Notes: generated by a model from the sequence alone, not told the origin. Numbered from the stretch's first letter, positions 43,433 through 53,258 are shown. The stretch: DNA of 64,000 bases from Paenibacillus mangrovi (GCF_022898935.1 NZ_JALIRP010000010.1:62001-126000); one strand, 5' to 3'. Program-made: numbers and translations.

Positions 43433-45418
43433 CTATTCCTCGAGCTCTCTAAAGTCAACATTTTCCACGATCCAGCGCTTGCGCGGGTCGATTTTATCGC
43501 CCATTAGCGTGGATACCCGGCGTTCCGCTTTGGCCGCATCTTCAATCTGAACCTGCAGCAGCGTGCGCGTTTCCGGATTCATGGTTGTCTCCCACAGCTG
43601 ATCAGGATTCATTTCGCCGAGACCTTTGTAACGCTGCAGTTCGTAATTTTTGCCGAATTCCTTGAGATAGTTTTGGAGCTGCTCGTCATTGTAAGCATAA
43701 CGTACCGTCTCAAGCTTGCCCGACTTGCGCGTGATCTTGTATAAAGGCGGTTGGGCGATATATACTCTGCCTTCGTCAATCAGCGGCTTCATGTACCGGT
43801 AAAAGAATGTCAGAAGTAGAACTTGAATATGCGCTCCGTCCGTATCGGCATCCGTCATAATTATGATTTTGGAGTAATTGCTGTCTTCGATTTCAAACTC
43901 GGTTCCGATTCCCGCGCCAATCGCGTTAATGATGATGCGGTATTCTTCATTTTTCATAATATCGGCGAGCTTCGCTTTCTCCGGATTCAGTGGCTTCCCT
44001 TTCAGAGGAAGAATAGCCTGAATCTTGGAGTCACGGCCCTGCTTGGCCGAACCGCCGGCGGAGTTCCCTTCGACAACAAACAGCTCAGTACGGGTGAAAT
44101 CCTTGGACTGGGCTGGACTAAGCTTCCCTCCGAGGCTCGTACCTTCACTACGCTTCTTGCCGCTGCGCATATCGTCGCGGGCTTTACGAGCCACTTCGCG
44201 CGCTTTGGAGGCTTGAATTGCTTTTTTGATCAGAGTCTGTGCTATCTGCGGATTCTCCTCAAGGAACGTCTGCATCTTCTCGGTAACGATGGCATCCACC
44301 GTACTGCGGGCAGATGCGCTTCCCAGCTGATCCTTCGTCTGACCGACAAACTCAACTTCAGCCATTTTGACGCTGATGACTGCCATCATGCCTTCGCGGA
44401 GGTCATTGCCCTCAAGGTTCTTGTCCTTTTCTTTAAGCATGTTGTTCTTGCGGGCATAATCATTCATGATGCGAGTGTATGCCGTCTTAAAACCAGTTTC
44501 ATGCGTACCCCCGCCACGAGTCGGGATCGAGTTCACGAAAGAAGCAAGTGTTTCAGTATAGCCTGCGTTATATTGCAGCGCCACCTCAATCTCCACTTCA
44601 TCCTTCTCGCCGTAAAAATGGATGACATCATGGAGAACATCCTTGCCATCATTCAAAAACGCGACGAATTGGCTGGCTCCGCCCTCATAATAAAATTCAT
44701 CCGAATTACCTGAACGCTCATCTTTCAGCACGATGCGTAGTCCGGAGTTCAAAAAGGCGATTTCCTGCAAACGCTCTGCTAGCGTATCATAATTAAACTG
44801 GATGCCACCATGAAAAACGCGGATGTCAGGCTTGAAGGTCACCTTCGTTCCCGTTTTGTTGGTATTCCCCAGAACCTCAAGTCCCGTAACTGGCTCGCCA
44901 ACATGTTCCTTGCCGTTTTTATCCTGCCAGTATTCGAAGCGTTGGCGGTGAATTTTACCGTCGCGGTAAATTTCGACCTCCAGCCATTCCGAAAGCGCGT
45001 TCGTTACCGAAGCACCAACACCATGCAGACCGCCGGATTTCTTGTATCCTCCACCGCCGAACTTGCCTCCGGCATGAAGGATCGTGTACACGACCTGTGG
45101 TGTCGGTATTCCTGTCTTATGCATTCCTGTCGGAATGCCTCGTCCATTATCAACGACGGTAATTGAACCGTCTTTGTGTAAAGTAAGATCAATTCTCGTG
45201 CAGTATTTGGCCAAGTGCTCATCGACGGCATTATCCACGATTTCCCATACCAGATGGTGAAGCCCTGATGAACTGGTGCTGCCAATATACATGCCTGGCC
45301 GTTTACGAACCGCAACCAGGCCTTCGAGCACTTGAATGTCGTCAGCATCGTATCCAGTGTGGCCGTTATTGCCGCCGCCCTGTGATGACTCTGCAAACAT
45401 ATCGATCTGCTCGACCAT
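43433..45418 (-). CDS. parE: DNA topoisomerase IV subunit B
   Basis: 661 residues. GHKL ATPase: EIVDNAVDE, DNGRGIPTG, GGLHGVGASVTNA. TOPRIM: EGNSAGGSAKQGRD and TDADTDGAH. The length and the ParE-type GKPLNPEKAKLADI region distinguish it from GyrB. Forms the A2B2 enzyme with ParC. Confidence 0.96.
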   Translation of the reverse strand: MVEQIDMFAESSQGGGNNGHTGYDADDIQVLEGLVAVRKRPGMYIGSTSSSGLHHLVWEIVDNAVDEHLAKYCTRIDLTLHKDGSITVVDNGRGIPTGMHKTGIPTPQVVYTILHAGGKFGGGGYKKSGGLHGVGASVTNALSEWLEVEIYRDGKIHRQRFEYWQDKNGKEHVGEPVTGLEVLGNTNKTGTKVTFKPDIRVFHGGIQFNYDTLAERLQEIAFLNSGLRIVLKDERSGNSDEFYYEGGASQFVAFLNDGKDVLHDVIHFYGEKDEVEIEVALQYNAGYTETLASFVNSIPTRGGGTHETGFKTAYTRIMNDYARKNNMLKEKDKNLEGNDLREGMMAVISVKMAEVEFVGQTKDQLGSASARSTVDAIVTEKMQTFLEENPQIAQTLIKKAIQASKAREVARKARDDMRSGKKRSEGTSLGGKLSPAQSKDFTRTELFVVEGNSAGGSAKQGRDSKIQAILPLKGKPLNPEKAKLADIMKNEEYRIIINAIGAGIGTEFEIEDSNYSKIIIMTDADTDGAHIQVLLLTFFYRYMKPLIDEGRVYIAQPPLYKITRKSGKLETVRYAYNDEQLQNYLKEFGKNYELQRYKGLGEMNPDQLWETTMNPETRTLLQVQIEDAAKAERRVSTLMGDKIDPRKRWIVENVDFRELEE

Positions 45419-45497
45419 TCATGCTCCCCCTTTGTGCTTCTTTATGTAGGATTTCTATCCCGAAATGCAAACAGATGTTTTGTTATCCTTGTCCATT

Positions 45498-46487
45498 TTA
45501 ATTCAAGATATCCCTTCTCGTAAAGACAAGGAATGAGATTATAAGCGCGGCAACCGCCCAAACGGACAAAACCGTAAGTGAAAACCCAAGTGTCATTCCC
45601 TCAATCGGAGCCGGTGTACCTGACAGATAGTCCGTCAAATCCAGGTTTACCATAAACAAATATTTGGCGCTGTTCCAGGCCGATGCCATGTTCGTCAAAA
45701 TCGATCCCGCAATCAGCGCGGCCATCATGACAACGATGCTTGCCGCCGTACTCCGAATAAGGACCGATACCATGAAGGCGAGTGAAGCCACGGTCAGACT
45801 TACGAACCAGACCAATCCCCCCTGCATGAGCAGGTATTTCCACTGTGGAACAGCATGTACTGCAGAAAGATCCACGTTAGAGCCTGTAATTTGAAAGCCC
45901 GTAAATACCGGGAGATTAAATCCTTGATATCCAAAAAAAGCTCCCGATATCACGTACGTAATGACAAACGCGGCTACAACAGTAAGTGAAGTGAACATGT
46001 ACAGCGCCACCAGTTTGCTCAGCAGCACCTTCCACCTTTTTACCGGCCTTGTTAGAAGCATTTTGATTGTGCCTGTCGTTCTCTCCCCGGATACTATATC
46101 GGATGCAATCGCCATAATCAAAAGAGGGATAAACAAAGTTATCGAATTTGCCATGAACTCCCGTGTAAATGTGACTCCATTCGGTTCATTCGGATTGATG
46201 TCATGATCCAGGTAATACTGAAGCTGCTGCACTAAAACTTTCCTGTACTTCTTCCATTCCTCAGGTACGCGATCACTTCCTAGGGAATTCTCATTATCGG
46301 TTATTTGCTGCTGCACTTCAAGCCTCCAGTCGCCGTGAAATTTCGCACGGGTCTGTTCAGCGGAGCGCATCTGGGCATAAGTGAAAATAGGAACCAGCAC
46401 CAGCAAAATTAACAGAATAACATAAAAGCGTTTCTTTTTAATAATTTTGATGGTTTCATTTTTGATCAGAGGCAACACGCTATTCAA
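45498..46487 (-). CDS. ABC-2 type transporter permease
   Basis: TTG 46487 is 9 bp from GGAGG; the GTG at 46496 abuts it. 329 residues. About six membrane helices. A large outside loop lies between helix 1 and helix 2 (about 45-110). SGERTTGTIKMLLTRPVKRWKVLLSK is the ABC-2 signature. Partner of the ATPase encoded by the overlapping upstream gene. The substrate may be a peptide antibiotic, lipid or ion. Confidence 0.88.
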   Translation of the reverse strand: MNSVLPLIKNETIKIIKKKRFYVILLILLVLVPIFTYAQMRSAEQTRAKFHGDWRLEVQQQITDNENSLGSDRVPEEWKKYRKVLVQQLQYYLDHDINPNEPNGVTFTREFMANSITLFIPLLIMAIASDIVSGERTTGTIKMLLTRPVKRWKVLLSKLVALYMFTSLTVVAAFVITYVISGAFFGYQGFNLPVFTGFQITGSNVDLSAVHAVPQWKYLLMQGGLVWFVSLTVASLAFMVSVLIRSTAASIVVMMAALIAGSILTNMASAWNSAKYLFMVNLDLTDYLSGTPAPIEGMTLGFSLTVLSVWAVAALIISFLVFTRRDILN

Positions 46488-47463
46488 TGCTTTCACCCTC
46501 CGTCATCTTCAGGAACAGCTGTTCCAAGGTCGGGTTGATCTTGTGCACGCCCTGAACAGAAATTCCCGAATTCACAAGATGCAACACCATTCCGGCAATG
46601 TCTTCTTCTTCCATACGGGTCACAATAGCGTTCGGTCCCATACCCGCAATAATCGTATCATCCAGTACCCTATCTACCTGCTCGATCACTTCGATCTCCT
46701 GCCGGCTGGTTAATTCCCGTTTCCCAGCTTCGACAGGCTCCAGATCCCAGATCACATATTTCGCGTTCGCAGCCACAAGCTCCTCTACTTCACCTACGGC
46801 CAGAACCCGTCCGAGGCTGATTATCGCCACCCGGTCGCATAAAAGCTGGATTTCGCTCAGCAAATGGCTTGATACAAATACCGCTAGCCCGTCCTCCGCC
46901 AGCTCTCTAATAAATTGACGCAGCTCCTTGATTCCTTTGGGGTCAAGACCGTTTGTCGGTTCATCGAGAATAAGCAGCTTCGGTCTGCCCAATAGAGCCT
47001 GTGCGATGCCAAGCCGCTGACGCATCCCGAGCGAATACGTGCTCACCTTATCATGAATGCGTTGATCAAGGCGGACGATATTGACAACTTCTTGAATCCT
47101 CTCCCTGTCAATTCCAGGCTGCATGCGGGCAAAATGCTCCAGGTTCTCCCAGCCGGTGAGATACGTATACATCTCGGGATTCTCCACGATCGAGCCGACA
47201 TAACTCAGTGCTTGCTCCTGCTGCTTATTCACATCGAAGCCGCATACTTTGATGGTGCCGCTGCTCGGCTTGATCAGATCCACGAGCATACGGATCGTCG
47301 TCGTTTTCCCCGCTCCGTTCGGACCTAGAAACCCAAAGATCTCACCTTCACGGACGTCAAATGTCACATCTTCAATAATCCATTTTCTTCCGATCTTCTT
47401 CTTGACATGCTCAACCGATAACACGATATGATCTTGAGCACTCGGGTTGTCCGTCACAGGCAT
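46480..47463 (-). CDS. ABC transporter ATP-binding protein (ABC-2 exporter)
   Basis: 327 residues. Walker A GPNGAGKTTT, signature YSLGMRQRLGIAQAL, Walker B LLILDEPTNGLDP, His-switch SSHLL. The extended C-terminal domain (about 225-327) is as in BcrA/YhaQ-type exporters. Its 3' end overlaps the permease start. Confidence 0.93.
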   Translation of the reverse strand: MPVTDNPSAQDHIVLSVEHVKKKIGRKWIIEDVTFDVREGEIFGFLGPNGAGKTTTIRMLVDLIKPSSGTIKVCGFDVNKQQEQALSYVGSIVENPEMYTYLTGWENLEHFARMQPGIDRERIQEVVNIVRLDQRIHDKVSTYSLGMRQRLGIAQALLGRPKLLILDEPTNGLDPKGIKELRQFIRELAEDGLAVFVSSHLLSEIQLLCDRVAIISLGRVLAVGEVEELVAANAKYVIWDLEPVEAGKRELTSRQEIEVIEQVDRVLDDTIIAGMGPNAIVTRMEEEDIAGMVLHLVNSGISVQGVHKINPTLEQLFLKMTEGESIE

Positions 47464-47493
47464 GTTCTTCGCTCCTTTCCTAAGCTAGCGCTT

Positions 47494-48333
47494 CTAACGT
47501 ATCGCTTGAACAATACGCTCGGCAATTTGCTGGTAACCGTCGCCGTTCGGATGAAAATGATCTGAAGACAAATATTTATCCAGATTGTGCTGGAAAAGAT
47601 CAAATGTCGGCACCAGCATCATGTTGCTGTTTTTGTTGATGGTCTCTAGCGCTGCTTGATTCCAGCTGGATACCGCCTGATTGCCCGGTATCTGCAAGTC
47701 CTTGATATCGCCAAACGGGTTATACAATCCGATATAGACAATCCATGCGTTAGGGTTAATGGCACGAATGCGTTCCAAAATGGCCTTAAGCTGAGTTGAA
47801 GCCTTAGGCAGCCCTTTTAACAGGTCTTTCGGATCAAGTTCTAGTCCGGTAGCTGTAGACGATGTTCCAGCGATGCCTTTGACAGCGGACTCGGCACCCT
47901 GAAATAGGTCATTGCCCCCGATGGACAAAAGGATGATATCTGCTTGTCCGAGTACATATTGTGTCCCCCGCTCCTCGAGCTTTGGTAGCAGTCCGGTCGT
48001 TGTAAGACCGTTAATGCCGAGATTGTTCAGGAGGATAACTTTTTTGCCCGTATCCTTCGCCAGCTCATTGACGGTACGCCTAGCAAATCCCATGCCGGTG
48101 TTGTCTCCTGTCCCTTTGGCCAGGGAATCACCAATCGCGGCAATCTTTATTTCCTTCTTGGCTTCAGGACCTTTAGCTTCATGATTCTCTTGCGGCTGCG
48201 CCGCCGAAGGGGTTTGCCCAGCCTGTGGATACTGGATATCCTTAATCGCATAGACAAAGCCGATAAGCAGAAGGAGCGTGGCCAAAATCGACACGATGCT
48301 CACGATACGCCATATCCATTTCGATGAATTCAA
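47494..48333 (-). CDS. SGNH/GDSL-type esterase, membrane-anchored
   Basis: TTG 48333 is 8 bp from GGAGG; the in-frame ATG at 48354 lies before the ribosome site. 279 residues. An N-terminal membrane helix (about 6-30) anchors the enzyme outside. AAIGDSLAKG (block I, Ser nucleophile), NLGINGLTT, LLSIGGNDLF (block III Gly-Asn) and SDHFHPNGDGY (block V Asp-x-x-His) complete the SGNH set. Probably deacylates cell-envelope glycans or lipids. Confidence 0.88.
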   Translation of the reverse strand: MNSSKWIWRIVSIVSILATLLLLIGFVYAIKDIQYPQAGQTPSAAQPQENHEAKGPEAKKEIKIAAIGDSLAKGTGDNTGMGFARRTVNELAKDTGKKVILLNNLGINGLTTTGLLPKLEERGTQYVLGQADIILLSIGGNDLFQGAESAVKGIAGTSSTATGLELDPKDLLKGLPKASTQLKAILERIRAINPNAWIVYIGLYNPFGDIKDLQIPGNQAVSSWNQAALETINKNSNMMLVPTFDLFQHNLDKYLSSDHFHPNGDGYQQIAERIVQAIR

Positions 48334-48503
48334 AACCGATCCCTCCAAGTTCATCTTTGATGGCTTTCATGTTTTTTAACCGTCAAATACATATGTACAT
48401 AAACATAAAACTTCTATGCAAAATTTGCAAATCAGGGCAGGATCTCTCTTAAGCATGCCAAGTATAAGCCCTTAATATAAGGATGATCATATGTGTTGAA
48501 CAG

Positions 48504-48538
48504 TAAAAAAAGCCCGCTTCCCTAAGGAAACGGACTTC
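48504..48538 (-). terminator. Terminator of the CAP-protein gene
   Basis: AAGTCCGtTTCC / GGAAgCGGgCTT followed by TTTTTTT on the minus strand, 14 bp past the stop. Confidence 0.85.
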
Positions 48539-48551
48539 GTTATAAGTTATA

Positions 48552-49334
48552 TTAGTTCGCAATGAACTCTTGTACCCAAATTCCGTTGTAGTAAGCTACA
48601 CCGATTTGCGTGTAGTTGCTGTTCAAAATGTTTGCACGGTGACCTTGACTATTCATCCATGCGTTCATAACTTCAGTCGGAGTTTTTTGGCCCTTAGCGA
48701 TATTTTCTCCTGCGTAACTGTAAGAAATTCCGTATTTCTTCATCATGTCAAACGGAGAACCGTAAGTTGGAGAGTTATGGTCAAAATAGTTGTTGGTGTA
48801 CATGTCTTTAGCCTTGTCCATCGCCATGCCAGACAGTTTAGTGTTTTCAGTCAACGGCTTCAGACCCGCTTTAGCACGTTCTTGGTTTACCAGCTTAATG
48901 ACCTCAGAAGCATAGCTCGACTTATCGTCGGAAGGCTTCGAAGGCTTTTGATCTGGATTCGACGGTTTAGACGGAGTGGATGGCTTAGCAGGATTCGACG
49001 GTTTAGACGGAATCGATGGCTTGTTTCCTGGACCCGAAATTGGGTGAGATGGTTTAGGCTTGCTTATATCACCAGAACCTGGGGAATGGATTGGATAATC
49101 GCAGCTATTATTACCGCCATTGTTACCGCCATTATTTTGCAGCCATTGTTGCAGATAGGCTTGCAGATCCTGCAAGGATTGGAAATCTTGCAAGTTTTGC
49201 GGGTTGCTTGTAGTTGGAACAGTATTTTGCTGGGCAGATGCCGCCGAAGCCGGACCTGCTCCCATCAGACCTACTGCAAGTACTGCAGCACATGCGGTGC
49301 TGACCATAGTCTTCATCATGTGTTTCTTCTTCAT
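48552..49334 (-). CDS. Secreted CAP/SCP-domain protein with Pro/Ser/Lys-rich linker (YkwD-like)
   Basis: 260 residues, ATG behind AGAAGGAG. Signal peptide 1-32 (ends PASA-ASA). A Gln/Asn-rich stretch (about 45-78) and a repetitive linker of KPSxPSK/NP-type units (about 90-136) lead to a CAP domain (about 140-260): VNQERAKAGLKPL, YFDHNSPTYGSPFDMM, AGENIA, WMNSQGHRANILN, all standard. Role unknown; Bacillus YkwD-type proteins are extracellular. The His/Glu cluster of CAP domains is present. Confidence 0.9.
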   Translation of the reverse strand: MKKKHMMKTMVSTACAAVLAVGLMGAGPASAASAQQNTVPTTSNPQNLQDFQSLQDLQAYLQQWLQNNGGNNGGNNSCDYPIHSPGSGDISKPKPSHPISGPGNKPSIPSKPSNPAKPSTPSKPSNPDQKPSKPSDDKSSYASEVIKLVNQERAKAGLKPLTENTKLSGMAMDKAKDMYTNNYFDHNSPTYGSPFDMMKKYGISYSYAGENIAKGQKTPTEVMNAWMNSQGHRANILNSNYTQIGVAYYNGIWVQEFIAN

Positions 49335-49454
49335 GGATACATCTCCTTCTTCTTGAGGTATACAACCAGAATGGTGATCTGTTCCGGTTACAAAGTTGTA
49401 ATGACTTACCTAAACAGTGTAACATAATTGTTTTTATTGTGGAGTCCTCAAATA

Positions 49455-49472
49455 ATGGAAATATATTTCCAT
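49455..49472. repeat. Perfect 18-bp palindrome upstream of the CAP-protein gene
   Basis: ATGGAAATATATTTCCAT reads the same on both strands. It lies 121 bp upstream of the CAP start and 67 bp past the mglC stop, in a gap that otherwise holds the mglC terminator. A possible operator. Confidence 0.55.
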
Positions 49473-49485
49473 ATTCATCAAACAC

Positions 49486-49513
49486 GAATAAACCGCAACC
49501 AGCAGGCTGCGGC
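49486..49513 (-). terminator. mgl operon terminator
   Basis: CCGCAgCC-TGCT-GGtTGCGG stem (one G-U pair) followed by TTTATT on the minus strand, 26 bp past the mglC stop. The T-run is interrupted. Confidence 0.6.
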
Positions 49514-49538
49514 AATCCAGATTCAAGTTCAAATGAAG

Positions 49539-50567
49539 TTATTTCTTCGCTGCATACTTACGCATATCAAAAGCAACGGCAGCCACGATAATCAAGCCCT
49601 TAACGATCAGCTGCCAATATGGGCTGAGGCCGATAAAAGTAAGTCCATAGTTAATGATCGTAAAGATTAGCACCCCGACCATGACGCCTGGTACCGTTCC
49701 GATACCGCCTGTCGTGGACACACCGCCGACAACACAAGCCGCAATCGCATCGAGCTCATACATATTTCCATAGTTATTCGTCGCGCCGCCTGTTCTGGAG
49801 GCTTCTAGCACACCCGCCAGACCATACAGAGCACCAGCAATCATGTAAATATAAATCAGATTTCTGGCTACGTTGATGCCGGATACCTTGGCAGCCTGCA
49901 TGTTGCCGCCGATGGCATACATGTTTTTGCCAAGCTTGGTTTTATTGAAAATAATCCAAACAACGAAGGCAATAAAGATGGCGATCAGCACAATGTAGGG
50001 AATAGAATATTGTCCGTTACCAATGGACCCTGAGCCTATGTTCTTAAAATCATTACGGAGACCGCCGATCGGTTGAGAGTTGTTAGGATCCATATCAAAG
50101 TACATGGAGTTAATGCCATATACCACGATCATGGTGCCAAGTGTAGCAATAAACGGAGGAACTTTCAGCTTTGCGACAACGAGTCCGTTAATCAGACCGC
50201 AGATCAATCCGACCAAAATGGCTAGTACGATCGGTAAGAATAACTTAACCTGCGGTAGATCTGGAAAGAATCGGTTGGCATAACTCGCCGTTTGCAGCAT
50301 AGATGCAGATACGACGGCTGTAAGTCCAACAATACGCCCTGCTGACAAGTCCGTTCCAGCGGTAATCAGGGTAAATGCAACCCCTAAAGCAATAATGGCT
50401 CTTGTGGAAGATTGAATCAAAATATTGCGTAGTGAGTCTATCGATAAAAATGCCGGGTTATAAATGGTAATTCCGATCACGAGCAGCACGAGTACGATAA
50501 AAATCGCATACTGGGATGTAAAGCCCTGTATTTTTTTGATGCCGCCCATTTTCTTCGTATTCAGCAT
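49539..50567 (-). CDS. mglC: Galactose/methyl-galactoside ABC permease
   Basis: 342 residues, ATG behind AAGGAGG. Eight to ten membrane helices. GTDLSAGRIVGLTAVV, IATLGTMIVVYG, AVKVSG-like region (AAKVSGINV) and YELDAIAACVVGGVSTTGGIGTVPGV are typical of the RbsC/MglC family. The assignment to galactose rests on the binding protein. Confidence 0.9.
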   Translation of the reverse strand: MLNTKKMGGIKKIQGFTSQYAIFIVLVLLVIGITIYNPAFLSIDSLRNILIQSSTRAIIALGVAFTLITAGTDLSAGRIVGLTAVVSASMLQTASYANRFFPDLPQVKLFLPIVLAILVGLICGLINGLVVAKLKVPPFIATLGTMIVVYGINSMYFDMDPNNSQPIGGLRNDFKNIGSGSIGNGQYSIPYIVLIAIFIAFVVWIIFNKTKLGKNMYAIGGNMQAAKVSGINVARNLIYIYMIAGALYGLAGVLEASRTGGATNNYGNMYELDAIAACVVGGVSTTGGIGTVPGVMVGVLIFTIINYGLTFIGLSPYWQLIVKGLIIVAAVAFDMRKYAAKK

Positions 50568-50588
50568 GGGTTCTCCTCCTTCGATGTC

Positions 50589-52100
50589 TTAATGCTGTGC
50601 GGCCAGCCGCATAATTTCTTTTTCCGAGGCGGCATCGCCATCCAGAATTCCCGTCAGGCGTCCTTCGGACATGACCATAATCCGGTCTGACATCCCGATC
50701 AGCTCAGGCATCTCGGAAGAGATCATAATAATGCTTTTGCCCTGCTTCGCAAGGTCTTTGATAATGGAATAAATTTCGAACTTCGCTCCGACATCGATTC
50801 CGCGCGTCGGTTCGTCAAGCAACAGAATTTCCGGCTCGGTTAGCAGCCAGCGGGCTAAAAGCACCTTTTGCTGGTTTCCCCCGGATAGGTTCATGATCAG
50901 CGTGTTAGACGAAGGTGTTTTAGTTCTCAGCTTCTCGACCATGATGTCTGCTTCTTTTCTCTTCTTGCGTCCATCCAGGAAAAAGAGCAATTTACGGTAA
51001 CGGCTCAGGTTCGCGATCGATGCATTTTCATGAACAGGCAGCACTGGAAATATCCCAGTCACGCGGCGTTCCTCAGTCAAAAGCGCCATGCCCTGCTTGA
51101 TCGCATCCTCCGGTGCTTTGATCTTGACCTCTTTGCCGTGTATCTTGATATGGCCAGATGATATTCCCCGTAAGCCAAACAGTGCTTCTATAAGCTCGGT
51201 ACGCTGCGCGCCGACGAGACCGCCAATCCCCAGAATCTCACCTTTACGGAGCTCAAAGGAAATATCCTTAAAGGACTTGGGGAGCGGGGAGGTAATTCCT
51301 TTGACCTCAAGCAGAACTTCTCCAGGAACATTTTCGCGATCCGGAAAACGCTGCGTCAAATCACGGCCGACCATTTTGGAAATAATTAGGTCTGTAGTCA
51401 GCTCGGCCGCAGGCCAAGTGCCTATTTTCTGCCCGTCACGCATAATCGTGACCTCATCGCAGATTTGCAAAATCTCTTCCATTTTGTGCGAAATATAAAT
51501 AATGGCAACGCCGCGTTTCTTGAGATCCCGGATGATTCGGAATAAATGCTCCACTTCGACACTGGTCAGCGAAGAGGTGGGTTCGTCCATGATAATAACT
51601 TTGGATTGAAAGGATACCGCTTTGGCGATCTCAATCGACTGAATCTTGGAAACCGACAGCTTGCCTACAATGGTGTCCGGCTCCAGATCAATATCAAGCT
51701 GCTTAAAAAGCGCTGCCGTATCCTTGTACATTTTCTTATGATCAATGAACTGGATCGGGCCCACACCTCTGGTAGGAAATCGTCCCAGCCAAATATTTTC
51801 CATCACATTACGGAACGGTACGGGATGCAGCTCCTGATGAATCATGGATATTCCGTAATTCAGCGCATCCTTGGAGTTTTCGATCTGTGCCTTCTGTCCA
51901 TCCAGAATGATCTCACCCGCATCCGGAGAATAAATGCCGTACAAGCACTTCATAAGCGTTGATTTGCCGGCCCCGTTTTCCCCCATCAGGGCATGAACCG
52001 TGCCAGGTCTAACCTTTAACGTCACTTCATCCAACGCTTTGACACCGGGAAATTCTTTGGAAATCACGTTCATTTCCAACAAATACTCACCTTGAGCCAT
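50589..52100 (-). CDS. mglA: Galactose/methyl-galactoside ABC ATP-binding protein (two NBDs)
   Basis: ATG 52100 behind AGGGAG; 503 residues. NBD1 has a full Walker A (GENGAGKSTLMKCL), and LSVSKIQSIEIAKA is the signature region. NBD2 has the degenerate P-loop GGLVGAQRTELIEALFG, normal for MglA/RbsA, and LSGGNQQKVLLARWL with LLLDEPTRGIDVGAK. Cytoplasmic face of the transporter. Confidence 0.94.
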   Translation of the reverse strand: MAQGEYLLEMNVISKEFPGVKALDEVTLKVRPGTVHALMGENGAGKSTLMKCLYGIYSPDAGEIILDGQKAQIENSKDALNYGISMIHQELHPVPFRNVMENIWLGRFPTRGVGPIQFIDHKKMYKDTAALFKQLDIDLEPDTIVGKLSVSKIQSIEIAKAVSFQSKVIIMDEPTSSLTSVEVEHLFRIIRDLKKRGVAIIYISHKMEEILQICDEVTIMRDGQKIGTWPAAELTTDLIISKMVGRDLTQRFPDRENVPGEVLLEVKGITSPLPKSFKDISFELRKGEILGIGGLVGAQRTELIEALFGLRGISSGHIKIHGKEVKIKAPEDAIKQGMALLTEERRVTGIFPVLPVHENASIANLSRYRKLLFFLDGRKKRKEADIMVEKLRTKTPSSNTLIMNLSGGNQQKVLLARWLLTEPEILLLDEPTRGIDVGAKFEIYSIIKDLAKQGKSIIMISSEMPELIGMSDRIMVMSEGRLTGILDGDAASEKEIMRLAAQH

Positions 52101-52135
52101 AGATTTCCGCTCCCTGCTCCTCATCCCCACCAAGT

Positions 52136-52161
52136 AGTGAGACGGCTGGCGCCGCCTCACT
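52136..52161 (-). other. Intercistronic hairpin between mglB and mglA
   Basis: AGTGAGgCGG / CCGtCTCACT stem, 45 bp past the mglB stop, without a T-run. Same kind of element as after the two other transport binding-protein genes in this window. Confidence 0.65.
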
Positions 52162-52205
52162 CGGCAGGATGGTTTTTATGTTGAAGTTTGACCTAAATAT
52201 TGTTT

Positions 52206-53258
52206 TTATTTGGCGTCATTGATATTGTCTTTAGTGATTTTTTTGTATGGAATCCACACATATTGGTTATCTGTGATATCGAACCCGATATTGTCTTTGG
52301 AAGGCGTGTCGCCTTTAGCCAGCACCGTTGCAAGCGATACAGATGCTTTTCCTTGGTTGTTCGCATCGTTCAGAACCGTTCCGAGCAATGTTCCTTCCTG
52401 CAGAGCTTCAATCGCCGGAGCTGTTGCATCTACGCCTACGACAGGCATCATTTTACCGTCCTTGAAGTAACCGGCAGCTTTCAAAGCTTCGATCGCGCCG
52501 AGAGCCATGTCATCATTGTTTGCCAGCACGGCTTCGATTTTGTCGCCACGCGAGCCAAGGAAAGCAGCCATTTTCTCTTGGCCTTTTACGCGGTCCCACA
52601 TGGCCGTGTCTTCTTCTAATTTTTCTACTTTTATGCCAGCTTTCTCAATCGCTTCAATCGAGTACTTCGTGCGCAGCTCGGCATCCTGGTGTCCAGGCTC
52701 GCCCTTCAGCATTACGTACTGCAACACGCCGTCCTTGTTCTTGTCTGCTTCCGGATGAGCTTTCCAATAATCGGCTATCAGTTCGCCGGACATGGTTCCG
52801 GATTCTTCCGCTTTGGCGCCAACATAGTACACTTTATCCCATTTCTTCATATCTTCAGGAAGAGGCTCGCGGTTCAGAAATACAACCGGAATATTGGCGG
52901 ATTGTGCCTTGTCGATAATCACGCCTGCAGCCGTACGGTCCACCGGATTAATGACAAGAGCGTTGGTTTTCTTCGAAATAAATAGATCGATCTTATCGTT
53001 TTGAGTCGGCTGGGAGTTTTGGCTGTCTACGATGTCTACTTTCGCTTTGCCCTCAGCGTTGGCTTTTATCGAGTTGCGCACGCCTGTCATAAAGGTGTCG
53101 TCAAACTTATAAATCGCTACGCCGATGGATGGTTCTTTGCCGCCGTCCGTGCTTTTCGAGCCGCTGTCGCTTGCGCTTTTGTCGCTGCCACTGGAACAGC
53201 CTGCCATGACAGTTCCTAGTAGAGCACCTGCCAGCAATACGGAAGTTATTTTTTTCAT
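52206..53258 (-). CDS. mglB: Galactose/glucose-binding lipoprotein
   Basis: ATG 53258; an ATG three codons earlier (53267) is only 2 bp from AGGAGG, so either is possible. 350 residues. Lipobox GTVMAGC-SSG. The C-terminal region (AIEALQEGTLLGTVLNDANNQGKA) and the calcium-site-like DKNKDGVLQYV loop match the MglB/GGBP family. It binds D-galactose or D-glucose outside and delivers it to MglC. Confidence 0.9.
   Translation of the reverse strand: MKKITSVLLAGALLGTVMAGCSSGSDKSASDSGSKSTDGGKEPSIGVAIYKFDDTFMTGVRNSIKANAEGKAKVDIVDSQNSQPTQNDKIDLFISKKTNALVINPVDRTAAGVIIDKAQSANIPVVFLNREPLPEDMKKWDKVYYVGAKAEESGTMSGELIADYWKAHPEADKNKDGVLQYVMLKGEPGHQDAELRTKYSIEAIEKAGIKVEKLEEDTAMWDRVKGQEKMAAFLGSRGDKIEAVLANNDDMALGAIEALKAAGYFKDGKMMPVVGVDATAPAIEALQEGTLLGTVLNDANNQGKASVSLATVLAKGDTPSKDNIGFDITDNQYVWIPYKKITKDNINDAK

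Noticed and set aside
43823..44713. 296-residue plus-strand open frame
   Set aside because: Exactly antisense to parE; produced by its codon bias. No ribosome site or domain.
48570..49427. 285-residue plus-strand open frame
   Set aside because: Antisense to the CAP-protein gene. Its Arg/Arg-Phe-rich repeats are the mirror of the Pro/Ser/Lys linker.
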